15,834 bases of DNA, from NCBI GenBank assembly GCA_038150225.1, contig JAYQWG010000041.1:1-15834 (forward strand), in the 5' to 3' direction. Under the pieces are notes generated by a model that made no database searches, was not told the origin of the DNA, and saw only the letters and a list, made by a program, of their open reading frames with translations. Positions 7,036 through 14,964 of this stretch are shown piece after piece; position 1 is the first letter of the stretch; every line of letters begins with the position of its first letter. The translations under genes were made by a program, and so were the position numbers. The stretch is from Lucifugimonas sp038150225. Lineage in GTDB: Bacteria > Chloroflexota > Dehalococcoidia > Lucifugimonadales > Lucifugimonadaceae.

Positions 7036-8154
7036 TCAAGCGAATCTGTCGAGTCCGAACTGATCAATATCGAATTCGGTTTCGCCGGTTGCCACAAGAT
7101 CAGCAATAGCGCGTCCAACCAATGGGGCCAGCAAGATTCCCTTCCCACCAGTTCCAGTCGCGATAAAAGCGCCTTCTTTACCGGGCACCTTGCCGAGTAT
7201 TGGATCACCGTCCGGTGAAACAGGTCTGAGGCAAACGGTTTGCAACACGACCTCTTGCTCCTCGAGCGCAGGAATCATCCTCAATCCACGCAGGGTTAAC
7301 GACTCCAGCGCTTCCGCAGAGGGGGCTGTGTCGAACCCTGTACCGTCCTGTTTAGTGGCTGCAAGCCAAATCTGGTCGTCGCCTTTTTGAACGACCGAGC
7401 AAGAGCTGTTCAAGTGAAATCCGTGAATGTGGTGATTCAACGGCTTATCAAATCCCGCAATCCGGACGATCTCGCCTTTTTGCGGCACGATCGGGATATC
7501 GACATCGATCCAAACACCTGCGGTACCTGTCCAGGGCCCCATCGCAAATACAACTGATCCACAATCGTATTCTTCTTGATCCGTGACTACCTTTGAGATC
7601 GCAGATTTGTTCCAGCTTAAATCTCGGACCGTAGATGTAACGAAATTAACCCCGCGCTTTTCCGCAGCTTGAGCTACAGCCAGTGTGTAGTTGTAGCTGT
7701 CGAGGATGAAAACGTTTTCGACAAGAACACCGCCGAAGTTTTGCTCGGTGATTCTTGGCTCTGCTTTGGCTACGTCAGTTGGCGGCAACCACTCTGAGTG
7801 GAACGCGTCGAACCTATTAATTCTGTCAACTTCCGCGCGAAGCTCGGGCAAATCCTCTTCTGTCAACGCTAATTCGAGGTGGGGCTTAGTCCTGACCTGA
7901 GCATCGACACCAGATTCATCCTGAATTCTTTCGAGCTGATCACGATGCATAAGGTATGACTCGTGATTGAGGCTCTCAATATTGCCTGTTTCGTTGGTGG
8001 GATTTATCAGCCCAAGGGCAAATCCAGACGCGTGGTTTCCAATCGAGTCACGCTCAACGACGGTCACCGTCAAACCATCCGAAGCCAGTTGAAGAGCGAT
8101 GGAAGAACCAATCACTCCGCCACCAATTACGACCACATCTGATTTGACCGACAT
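7036..8154 (-). CDS. DAO-family FAD-dependent oxidoreductase
   Basis: This encodes 372 residues of a D-amino-acid oxidase/glycine oxidase type flavoprotein. The N-terminus has the FAD-binding Rossmann motif VVVIGGGVIGSSIALQLA (GxGxxG at 11-16), an acidic end of strand two (VVERD), and the substrate domain in the middle. Near the C-terminus are PVSPDGDPILG and ATGTGGKGILLAPLVGRAIA, the second FAD contact typical of ThiO, SoxA and similar enzymes. The start chosen is the ATG at 8154 (MSVKSD), with GAGG 8 bases upstream; an ATG at 8181 would overlap the NUDIX gene and add nine residues that look unrelated. It follows the NUDIX stop by 5 bases, so the two form one transcription unit. The substrate (an amine or amino acid) is not determined. 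Confidence 0.9.
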   Translation of the reverse strand: MSVKSDVVVIGGGVIGSSIALQLASDGLTVTVVERDSIGNHASGFALGLINPTNETGNIESLNHESYLMHRDQLERIQDESGVDAQVRTKPHLELALTEEDLPELRAEVDRINRFDAFHSEWLPPTDVAKAEPRITEQNFGGVLVENVFILDSYNYTLAVAQAAEKRGVNFVTSTVRDLSWNKSAISKVVTDQEEYDCGSVVFAMGPWTGTAGVWIDVDIPIVPQKGEIVRIAGFDKPLNHHIHGFHLNSSCSVVQKGDDQIWLAATKQDGTGFDTAPSAEALESLTLRGLRMIPALEEQEVVLQTVCLRPVSPDGDPILGKVPGKEGAFIATGTGGKGILLAPLVGRAIADLVATGETEFDIDQFGLDRFA

Positions 8155-8159
8155 ATCAC

Positions 8160-8633
8160 TTACCTCGTCATTGAGAGCCAATCATCAACAATTTGCGAGT
8201 CGTGCCCGAATGCAAGCTCTGGCAACGTCGACGGATCAAACACCTGGGCATCTAGAGTTTCATGATCGGCAGCACTTAGTTCTCCACCAGTTACGCGGGT
8301 TTCGTACACGGCAAGAACGATTGGGTTGTCTTGTTCGGAGTAAAGCCCGACCAGTTCACCTGCGGTTACGTCGAGACCACACTCTTCCTTGACTTCGCGT
8401 TCGACCGCCGATTCAACACGCTCGCCACGGTTGACATATCCAGACGGGAAACTCCACTTCCCAATTGCCGGTTCGATCGCCCTTTGAACCATCACAATTC
8501 CGTCCCTATAAGGAACGATGGCGGCAGCAGCAAGTTTTGGATCATTCCATATTGTTCGACCACAGTCGGCGCACTCGGGGTGCCCGTGAATCCCGAGTTG
8601 AAGTTCAGGTAAATGTTGGTGACTGTGGGTCAT
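8160..8633 (-). CDS. NUDIX hydrolase with N-terminal Zn-binding motif
   Basis: This encodes 157 residues. The NUDIX box is complete, G-x5-E-x7-REVKEECGL, starting at GYVNRGE, so the metal-binding glutamates are in place. Ahead of it is a short cysteine motif, CADC with nearby histidines, followed by TIWNDPKLAAAAIVP. This resembles the truncated zinc ribbon in NudC-like and ADP-ribose pyrophosphatase relatives, although only one Cys pair is visible. The likely reaction is hydrolysis of a nucleoside diphosphate derivative such as ADP-ribose or NADH. The ATG at 8633 is the first start after an in-frame TGA and has no Shine-Dalgarno sequence, so it may depend on coupling to the small open frame that overlaps its first 29 bases. 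The oxidoreductase gene follows 5 bases after it. Confidence 0.9.
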   Translation of the reverse strand: MTHSHQHLPELQLGIHGHPECADCGRTIWNDPKLAAAAIVPYRDGIVMVQRAIEPAIGKWSFPSGYVNRGERVESAVEREVKEECGLDVTAGELVGLYSEQDNPIVLAVYETRVTGGELSAADHETLDAQVFDPSTLPELAFGHDSQIVDDWLSMTR

Positions 8634-8769
8634 AGTTCAAGACGTAGTCATTGGCATCTAAGTATTCGCCGACTTTATCAGAGACCGACGATGGTGGTTC
8701 GATCTGAAAATCACGGTCAGCAGGTCGATTGATCGCTAAAATGCCGCCATCCCAGTATTTGTCATTCAC
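8605..8769 (-). CDS. Possible 54-residue small protein
   Basis: A reading frame runs from a GTG at 8769 to a TGA at 8605-8607. It overlaps the NUDIX start by 29 bases. The product begins MNDKYWDGGILAINRP and contains SVSDKVGEYLDANDYVLNYD. It is acidic and hydrophilic, with ordinary codons and no low-complexity sequence, so it reads like real protein. I do not recognise a family. Against it, no Shine-Dalgarno sequence precedes the GTG, and the divergent DUF2961 gene starts only 12 bases away, leaving no separate promoter space. If it is not translated, this stretch is the divergent promoter region. If it is, it would couple translation into the NUDIX gene, which itself lacks a ribosome binding site. 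Confidence 0.4.
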   Translation of the reverse strand: MNDKYWDGGILAINRPADRDFQIEPPSSVSDKVGEYLDANDYVLNYDPQSPTFT

Positions 8770-8774
8770 AGGAG
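8770..8774 (+). promoter_or_regulatory. Shine-Dalgarno site of the DUF2961 gene
   Basis: AGGAG lies 7 bases before a TTG at 8782. It supports that TTG as the start over the ATG five codons downstream, which would have a poorly spaced site. Confidence 0.6.
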
Positions 8775-8781
8775 CAGTTAG

Positions 8782-9918
8782 TTGACCGAAAACTCGATGT
8801 TCGGATTCCAGAACGGGTTGAGTAGTCTTTCTCTGGTTAGTAACGCTGAGTCCCGATCTATTTCGGCGGAAAACCCAACCGGTGAAAAAGGAGGGGGAGG
8901 AAAAGCTCCTTCACCTCAGCCACCACATCCTTCTCATCGGCTCGGACAGGGCTGGAAAGTTCGACCGGCAGTTCCTCTGGAGCCGGGTGAAACCGCACTC
9001 CTCGCTGACATCGAAGGTCCCGGCGTAATAAACCACATTTGGATAACCCTGGCACAGACCGGATACCGAGACTGTGTTCTGCGATTCTATTGGGATGGCG
9101 AAGAAACCCCTTCCGTGGAAGTGCCTGTAGGTGATTTCTTCGCGAACTCGCATGGACTCCGATACAACGTGAACTCGATTCCTGTGAACTGTAATCCGCA
9201 GGGTGGGTTTAACAGTTACTGGCAAATGCCGTTCAGGAAACGGGCAAAGATCGAGGTTGAAAACCAGCACTGGGACAAGATTCCGGCATTTTTCTACCAG
9301 ATCGATTACTCGCTCGAAGATGTCCCCGAATCCTCAGCGTACTTTCATGCCCAGTGGCGACGGTCTCAAACCACAAGGGAGAATCCTGAACACGTGATTC
9401 TTGATGGCGTGTCAGGGCAAGGTCATTACGTCGGAACGGCCCTCGGTTGGACTCAAATGTCGGACGGATGGTGGGGCGAGGGAGAGATTAAGTTCTTCCT
9501 CGATGGGGACAACGAATTTCCGACGATTTGTGGAACCGGGACCGAGGATTACTTTGGCGGAGCCTGGTGCTTCACCGACACGTTTTCTGCTCCGTACCTC
9601 GGGTATCCGCTCTGGACTCGTGACGAAGGCGATGTGCCAAAGCATGGTTTGTACCGGTGGCATGTACTCGATCCCATCAGGTTCAAAGAAGACTTAAAAG
9701 TCACAATCCAGGCTCTCGGATGGTGGGGTGATAAGACATTCCAACCTCTCACCGACGAGATCGATTCGGTCGCTTACTGGTACCAACTGGAACCGCATAC
9801 GGAGTTCCCAGCGTTTCCAGATGCGGAAGGTCGCTGGCCTCGAATAAAACGTGACTGGGGTGGCCGTACTGGAACCCGTGGCTTCACAGGCGGTCAACCG
9901 CGACAAGGTGACGTGTAA
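8782..9918 (+). CDS. DUF2961 / GH172 family protein
   Basis: This encodes 378 residues from a TTG start with a good ribosome binding site. The N-terminal family signature is clear: SRSISAENPTGEKGGGGKA, then GWKVRPAVPLEPGETALLAD and IEGPGVINHIWIT. In the middle are GEGEIKFFLDGD and TICGTGTEDYFGG, each with conserved acids; Glu in GEGE and Glu in GTED are good candidates for the catalytic pair. DUF2961 proteins now form glycoside hydrolase family 172, whose studied members act on alpha-D-fructofuranosides (difructose dianhydride I) and D-arabinofuranosides and form double jelly-roll multimers. Which sugar this one uses is unknown. There is no signal peptide, so it probably acts on an imported oligosaccharide or conjugate. 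The membrane-anchored alpha/beta hydrolase starts 2 bases later. Confidence 0.9.
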   Translation: MTENSMFGFQNGLSSLSLVSNAESRSISAENPTGEKGGGGKAPSPQPPHPSHRLGQGWKVRPAVPLEPGETALLADIEGPGVINHIWITLAQTGYRDCVLRFYWDGEETPSVEVPVGDFFANSHGLRYNVNSIPVNCNPQGGFNSYWQMPFRKRAKIEVENQHWDKIPAFFYQIDYSLEDVPESSAYFHAQWRRSQTTRENPEHVILDGVSGQGHYVGTALGWTQMSDGWWGEGEIKFFLDGDNEFPTICGTGTEDYFGGAWCFTDTFSAPYLGYPLWTRDEGDVPKHGLYRWHVLDPIRFKEDLKVTIQALGWWGDKTFQPLTDEIDSVAYWYQLEPHTEFPAFPDAEGRWPRIKRDWGGRTGTRGFTGGQPRQGDV

Positions 9919-9920
9919 AG

Positions 9921-11057
9921 ATGCTGATGCGAGTGGTTCGCCGAATAATCGCCAGTATTGTCATCATCTCCCTGCTCGCGGTAGGTGGCGGGGGATGGTA
10001 TTTCTCGTCAGTTCTCAAAGAGGACGGACTCAGGGTCGACAACGCGGCGGAAGAACTATCACTCGAAGTTGTGGAGATTTCGCCTGATCGAATCACTCTA
10101 GTTCAACGAGAAGGATTCGAGGAAGAGGAACGACTCAATGAGGTGGGCATTTGGGGTGTGGCAAACAATTCCGGTTACGGACAAATTGGCGAAATAATTG
10201 AGATAGGCGGTTCGGGAACCGGTCGGTCATTCGAAACGCTACAGGGAACAATTGCTCAAGGCGACTATGTGTATATAGATCGCAGTTCTTTCCCTCACGA
10301 CCCGACTTACGCTCACGACATCGAATTCTCAACGCTGATGCTCGACGCGCCTCTTGGCCAACTCGAAGCGTGGCAAATCGACGGTTCGTCAGATCGTTGG
10401 GTGATCTTCGTTCACGGTAGAACCAGCGATAAGGACGAGTTTCTTAAACTCGTGGATGATGTCCAGAGCCTTGGCTGGAACTCTCTCATCATTGATTATC
10501 GAAATGATGCCGGGGCTCCGGTGAGTGAATCCGGTTATTACGATTTTGGTGCGACCGAATGGGAGGACCTTGAAGCTGCAGTTGAATTCGTATTGGATGC
10601 CGGAGCAGAAGAAATAGTGTTGTTCGGATCTTCCATGGGAGGTGGAGTGATTACGGCATTTGAACAACGATCATCTGTTTCCAAAAACACGGTCGGACTG
10701 GTCCTCGATGCCCCAATGCTGGACTTCGGGAAGACTGTCGACAAAGGAGCCGAAGAACGCAGCGTGCCAGGAGTCATAACAGCCACCGCAAAGCAATTTG
10801 CTTCAATTCGTTTCGGGGTCGATTGGGACTCCATGAATTTCTTGAAGGACGCCGCCAGCATCAACAAGCCTGTTCTGATTATTCACGGTGACGAAGACGA
10901 TACCGTGCCGATTGCAACCAGTAAAGAGTTCGCTGAGCTAAACCCTGAAACGACAGCCCTGGAAGTATTCGAGGGAGCAAGTCACGCAGCAAGTTGGAAT
11001 CACGATCCAGATCGCTACGAAACACTGGTTACCGAGTTCTTATCGCAGTTCGAGTAA
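9921..11057 (+). CDS. Membrane-anchored alpha/beta hydrolase
   Basis: This encodes 378 residues. Residues 4-30 form a basic then hydrophobic N-terminal anchor (RVVRRI followed by ASIVIISLLAV), with no lipobox seen, so the catalytic domain is probably outside the membrane. Residues 31-150 are an acidic region of unknown fold. The alpha/beta-hydrolase core starts near 158: VIFVHGRTSD supplies the oxyanion loop, GSSMGG at 236-241 the nucleophile Ser238, HGDEDDTVP the acid (Asp326), and GASHAASW the histidine (His355). It resembles the AXE1/dipeptidyl-peptidase-like hydrolases often annotated as lysophospholipase-like. The substrate is unknown. AAGGTG 10 bases upstream favours the first ATG over the one two codons on. 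It follows DUF2961 by 2 bases and is probably cotranscribed with it. Confidence 0.85.
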   Translation: MLMRVVRRIIASIVIISLLAVGGGGWYFSSVLKEDGLRVDNAAEELSLEVVEISPDRITLVQREGFEEEERLNEVGIWGVANNSGYGQIGEIIEIGGSGTGRSFETLQGTIAQGDYVYIDRSSFPHDPTYAHDIEFSTLMLDAPLGQLEAWQIDGSSDRWVIFVHGRTSDKDEFLKLVDDVQSLGWNSLIIDYRNDAGAPVSESGYYDFGATEWEDLEAAVEFVLDAGAEEIVLFGSSMGGGVITAFEQRSSVSKNTVGLVLDAPMLDFGKTVDKGAEERSVPGVITATAKQFASIRFGVDWDSMNFLKDAASINKPVLIIHGDEDDTVPIATSKEFAELNPETTALEVFEGASHAASWNHDPDRYETLVTEFLSQFE

Positions 11058-14000
11058 TTACTCGGCCGAGCGAGTAAGTTCGTGCAACGGAGTTCGCAAA
11101 AAAGCGATCAATGTAGACACGATTCCGAACAGCCCGGCGACCACGGCCGTCAGGAGAATGACACCCACCGGCCACCAGGTGGTTTGAAGCACGAACGGTG
11201 GAAGAAGCGAGTCACCACGCTCTGTGTACGCCATAGCCGACACGGCGATCCGACTTGCAACAATACCAGCAGCAACTCCAACTACGACGCCGACCAGCGC
11301 CACAATCCCATGCTCAATCAGCGAACTCCTGACGAAGCCCTGGTTCCTGAGACCCATCGCACGCAAATAAGCGGAGTCGTGAATCGTCCGGTTGCTGTGA
11401 GCGACGAGATAAGTGACGTATCCGAGCACAAGTGCTGCCCCACCAATTAGCAACGCCACGATTCCCATCCCACGCCAACCGGCGACAGTTAGGGGATCAA
11501 TTACCGAGGAATTCACCCTGCCCTGACGATCAAGAAGAGTCCCACTCCGGAAAATATTTCGTGCTTCAACCGCTACATGCTCGTGTCTTGCTGGATCGAT
11601 GTCAGCGAAAATTTCGTTCGCGCTAATGTCGACCAGTCCCCTGAGATCCACAAATCCTAAGAGAGCGTCTACGTCCAGAACCATGAACTGGTCTGACTCG
11701 GGATCGAGAGTCGGAAAGTATTTCACTGATGCCACCGGCTTTACTGGAACGAACCCACCAAAGATTTTGACGACGATTGGAGCACCGATTTGAGCACCCG
11801 TTGTAGACAGGAAGTTCTCGGAAACTATTGCTGGTATCGGTTCTCCGTTCGGACTCCGGTACAGTCCTCGAACACCTGCAATGGTTCCTCGTTCCAGAGT
11901 TGTGACTCCGATTCCCGTTCCAGGCGCGCCTACACCAGGCTCTTCATTTCCAGCTGTATAAAAATCGTCGAGTCCATTCGACGTTGGTAGAGCGACCCAC
12001 AACGCAGGTGTGTCAAAGTCGAGCAAGACTTGCTCGAACCCCGGACCGATGGCTTTCAAATCGTCTACAAACCATGTTGTTGGCGCTCCACCGTCTCCAC
12101 CGGCTTGCATGAACGTCTGAATCGAAACGATCTCGATTGGCGCGTCAAGGTGTTGAGGGACATTTCCAACCTGCTCAGCCCATGATTCACCGATTTGACC
12201 GAGTGTGACGGTGACCTGTCTACCAATTCTGTCTTCCAGTACGATCCAGAAGAAGTGGTCTGACACATACGGGTCTTGCTTCGTCCAGGCGGCGAGTTGG
12301 GTAGTGCCCTCGGGCAAAATTAACGGGTCGGCTTTGGCTGGAATACCTATCTTCCCGAAGAGTTCGTCGATCCCTTCGTCGGCAAAGTCGTCACGGAACC
12401 ACGCCATTTCCGGGAACAGGTCGGATTCAACACCGAGAAGTTCGAATTCTGGTCCGGAGTCAGTAGTTCCGAATTTGCCGTTATTGCGGAACGCTTTAGT
12501 AACTACGTTTACACCGTCAATTTGAGCGAGAATATCGAGTTCAGCGTCTCCTACGTCGGTGTGGATGCCGCGTGGAATAATTCTCAGATTCGTACCGTTG
12601 TCGTAAAAGATTTGCTCTTCGTTGCTCCGTTCAAGCGTTGAAGCCACTGTCCCGACCATGACTCCAAGACCTGTGCCCAAAATGATTAGGAGCACCGGCC
12701 ACGCATACCAGTAAGGACTTCTTCCCAGTCGCCAGAATCCGACAGCAACGGATGCTGACGTGAATCGTGTGGCGACCGAAGCAGATACTCGAGTGAGAAC
12801 AGGGAATGCTCGCAGGGTGAGTAGCGCCACCGATATGAGGAGCATTACCGGTGCGAACAATAACGTTGGGTCTGATGTAACTTGACCCTCTCTATCGCTC
12901 GATGCTACCCCCCTGCTAGAAAGCTCCCATAAGAACAGTCCGCCAAGTACTACGATCAATATGTCGAGATATATGCGTTGGAATATAGGAGGATTATCTG
13001 GTCGTGCACGGCTTCGCTCAACGTCGGATATTCCGGACTTCGCAACGAGCAATGTCGGTCCCAGCACAATCAAGAACGCCACGATCGCGGCGCCTAGAGA
13101 CCAGAACCAGACTGAAATTGTCAGCTCAACCGGAAGGTTTCCGCCATCGGTGAGGGAGCTGAAAACCGGCAGTCGTCCAGCAACACCAATTCCGATTGCA
13201 GCAATGAACGGTGCAATCACCGCCGGCACTATCACGGTTGCAATCGACTCAAAAAGTTGAACCCGTATGACCTGGAACGCGGACAATCCGCGAGACCTCA
13301 GCATTACGGTTTCGATTTCTCTCCTGCGGGCTATAAGACCAGAAACCAGAAACAGGTAGTAGGCAACAACTGAAACTGCCAATGCTGCAAGCAAGAAAGC
13401 AGGCAGACGAAGGAATAGCGTTCGTTGCGCCATCCCGTTGATCGACGCTCGCAAGCCCGAGAGCATTGCCCCACGGGTAATCCCGCGAGTTACACGTTCA
13501 TCGAAATAGTCCAGCGAGGCAAGTAGGGGTTGGGATTTAGCGGTAGCCACCGCATCCAAATCGGTGAACAGCACCCTGGTGTACTGCATTGGCAAGCCCG
13601 AGTTGGAAGGACCAACTCCAGGTGCTATACCGTCTTCGGCCGTGAACAGCACAATTGGCAAGTCCTGACCACCGAACAGAGTTGGCGGATTCGGCTCGAG
13701 GATTGAGCTTGCGCTTTCCAGCCAGAATCTGTCATTCGGATCGTTCTCGGTGAATATTCCAACTATCTTCGCTCGCACCAAACCTGATGATCTTGAGATC
13801 GAGCGAGCCACGATTTCATCGCCGACACTGAGATCTAAGAAGATGTCGCCATGCCTGAGTTGTTCGGTACGGTTTTTGTACGCAAGAACTTCGAGTGTGG
13901 TGATATCCAATTCGTCGGTAGATATATCTGTTCGAGGCGCCCTACCTTCAAGGATGGTGACGTGGTCGACCAATCCACCGATTTCCTGGAAATAAGCCCT

Positions 14001-14552
14001 GGATGCCAGATCGCCGGAACGGATGGTTACGCAGCCTTCTTCGAACAATGCATACTCAACACCTTGATAGTTCCCGACTGCTTCAGCCACAGATTCTTCA
14101 TCGGCTTCCTCAATAAGCAGCCGCGCCACGTTTAACTGAGAAAAATGATCGTTGGAGCAGTTCACACCCCAGAAATGCTCCCGGCTTTTTACCCGAGTTG
14201 AAGATCCCGTTATAAGGGGTGCAAGATAATCGTCAACCGCGTCGTCAACGACGCTATCGGCAGCCTCAATTTCTGAAGCTTCGAGCGGGATCCAATCTGA
14301 AATGGCACTGACATTGCTGTTGTTTTGCCCCAGGCGTTCTACAACGTCGGCCATGCCAACTCGTTCGAGTGATCGAAGGTAAATCGGCCCGCCCGCAACA
14401 ACTATTGCTGCCAGGAATACCGCAACCAAAACACCGACTGCGAGGAAACGGTCTCCCCGGGCGCGGCGTTGTACAAATCGAGCGAAATTCAAAAGTGGGT
14501 TGCTCTTATAATCGAGGTTACGAGAACGCGAGAAGAATCTCGTTGTATCCAA
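11058..14552 (-). CDS. FtsX/MacB-type ABC transporter permease
   Basis: This encodes 1164 residues. After a basic N-terminus there is a first membrane segment at about 36-58, then a large extracytoplasmic domain (about 60-375). A first FtsX-like membrane block follows (about 380-505) with the RRREIETVMLRSRGLS turn after its first helix, then further helices near 530-545, 563-585 and 615-640. A second large extracytoplasmic region (about 645-1020) is followed by a final FtsX block (about 1030-1150) containing AYLRAMGLRNQGFVRSSL. This two-block layout matches large MacB/LolE-like permeases that export lipids, peptides or lipoproteins, or pass on mechanical signals. No ATP-binding partner gene lies in the window. 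The start is a TTG at 14552, since an in-frame TAG is four codons upstream and no Shine-Dalgarno sequence is evident. Confidence 0.88.
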   Translation of the reverse strand: MDTTRFFSRSRNLDYKSNPLLNFARFVQRRARGDRFLAVGVLVAVFLAAIVVAGGPIYLRSLERVGMADVVERLGQNNSNVSAISDWIPLEASEIEAADSVVDDAVDDYLAPLITGSSTRVKSREHFWGVNCSNDHFSQLNVARLLIEEADEESVAEAVGNYQGVEYALFEEGCVTIRSGDLASRAYFQEIGGLVDHVTILEGRAPRTDISTDELDITTLEVLAYKNRTEQLRHGDIFLDLSVGDEIVARSISRSSGLVRAKIVGIFTENDPNDRFWLESASSILEPNPPTLFGGQDLPIVLFTAEDGIAPGVGPSNSGLPMQYTRVLFTDLDAVATAKSQPLLASLDYFDERVTRGITRGAMLSGLRASINGMAQRTLFLRLPAFLLAALAVSVVAYYLFLVSGLIARRREIETVMLRSRGLSAFQVIRVQLFESIATVIVPAVIAPFIAAIGIGVAGRLPVFSSLTDGGNLPVELTISVWFWSLGAAIVAFLIVLGPTLLVAKSGISDVERSRARPDNPPIFQRIYLDILIVVLGGLFLWELSSRGVASSDREGQVTSDPTLLFAPVMLLISVALLTLRAFPVLTRVSASVATRFTSASVAVGFWRLGRSPYWYAWPVLLIILGTGLGVMVGTVASTLERSNEEQIFYDNGTNLRIIPRGIHTDVGDAELDILAQIDGVNVVTKAFRNNGKFGTTDSGPEFELLGVESDLFPEMAWFRDDFADEGIDELFGKIGIPAKADPLILPEGTTQLAAWTKQDPYVSDHFFWIVLEDRIGRQVTVTLGQIGESWAEQVGNVPQHLDAPIEIVSIQTFMQAGGDGGAPTTWFVDDLKAIGPGFEQVLLDFDTPALWVALPTSNGLDDFYTAGNEEPGVGAPGTGIGVTTLERGTIAGVRGLYRSPNGEPIPAIVSENFLSTTGAQIGAPIVVKIFGGFVPVKPVASVKYFPTLDPESDQFMVLDVDALLGFVDLRGLVDISANEIFADIDPARHEHVAVEARNIFRSGTLLDRQGRVNSSVIDPLTVAGWRGMGIVALLIGGAALVLGYVTYLVAHSNRTIHDSAYLRAMGLRNQGFVRSSLIEHGIVALVGVVVGVAAGIVASRIAVSAMAYTERGDSLLPPFVLQTTWWPVGVILLTAVVAGLFGIVSTLIAFLRTPLHELTRSAE

Positions 14553-14558
14553 ACTCGC

Positions 14559-14564
14559 ATTCTA
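14559..14564 (-). promoter_or_regulatory. Candidate -10 box for the FtsX-type permease
   Basis: TAGAAT on the minus strand is one base off TATAAT and ends 6 bases before the TTG start at 14552. Transcription would then begin at the start codon, giving a leaderless message, which fits the missing Shine-Dalgarno sequence. No good -35 hexamer was found 17 bases further upstream. Confidence 0.35.
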
Positions 14565-14596
14565 ATCGAACACAACGTCCCGAATTTGATCGAAAA

Positions 14597-14624
14597 TAAA
14601 AAACCGCCCGAATGGCGGTTTTAA
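14597..14624 (-). terminator. Intrinsic terminator after tRNA-Ile
   Basis: The hairpin CCGCC-CGAAT-GGCGG (14604-14618) is extended by A/T pairs on both sides. Read on the minus strand it ends in TTTTTTATTTT, a good intrinsic terminator 10 or so bases past the tRNA 3' end. The flanking A-run and T-run also make it a possible weak terminator on the plus strand. Confidence 0.85.
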
Positions 14625-14633
14625 AGTTCTATT

Positions 14634-14710
14634 TGGTGGGCCTGGGATGACTCGAACATCCGACCTCTACTTTATCAGAGTAGCGCTCTAACCGGCTGAG
14701 CTACAGGCCC
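14634..14710 (-). tRNA. tRNA-Ile (anticodon GAU)
   Basis: The minus strand folds into a complete cloverleaf. The acceptor stem GGGCCTG/CAGGCCC pairs over seven bases, the D stem is GCTC/GAGC, the anticodon stem CTACT/AGTAG encloses the loop CTGATAA (anticodon GAT), and the T stem GGATG/CATCC encloses TTCGAGT. The discriminator is A, followed by a gene-encoded CCA. tRNA-Ile(GAU) is the tRNA normally found in the 16S-23S spacer, and here it does lie downstream of 16S. However, a hairpin terminator sits between the two, and a terminator rather than 23S follows it. Confidence 0.97.
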
Positions 14711-14867
14711 TTGCGACTCGCCCAAAACATCAACCGTTCCGTGCGGCACGATCAAGGATTTTACTACTGGTTGAGAAGTTTTGCTGTTGGATGCGAAACG
14801 ATTTCAGAGAAATCTCGTAAGTCGCGATCGTGACACAGTCACTCAGTTTGGCGTCGCAGTATCCCCC

Positions 14868-14928
14868 TCTCTAACTCTCCCCGTTTCACGGGTAGAGAAC
14901 CTCCCCTTCCTTGACGGAAGGGGCTAGG
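14868..14928. repeat. Tandem-hairpin REP-like element
   Basis: Two adjacent inverted repeats lie in a CT-rich stretch. The first pairs CTCTCCCCGT with ACGGGTAGAG around TTC (14875-14897, one mismatch). The second pairs CCCCTTCC with GGAAGGGG around TTGAC (14903-14923, perfect). Paired pyrimidine-rich and purine-rich palindromes of this kind are typical of REP/BIME elements or small non-autonomous repeats spread through a genome. Only one copy lies in the window, so dispersal is inferred. Confidence 0.5.
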
Positions 14929-14964
14929 AGTAGCCGAAATGCGGTGCCGCGACAAAGTGACAAA

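Noticed and set aside
8155..8181. Nine-residue N-terminal extension of the DAO-family oxidoreductase
   Set aside because: The ATG at 8154 has a properly spaced GAGG and sits directly before the FAD-binding motif; the longer start overlaps NUDIX.
12961..13260. 99-codon plus-strand frame
   Set aside because: It is antisense to the membrane core of the FtsX-type permease and has no independent start signal or recognisable sequence.
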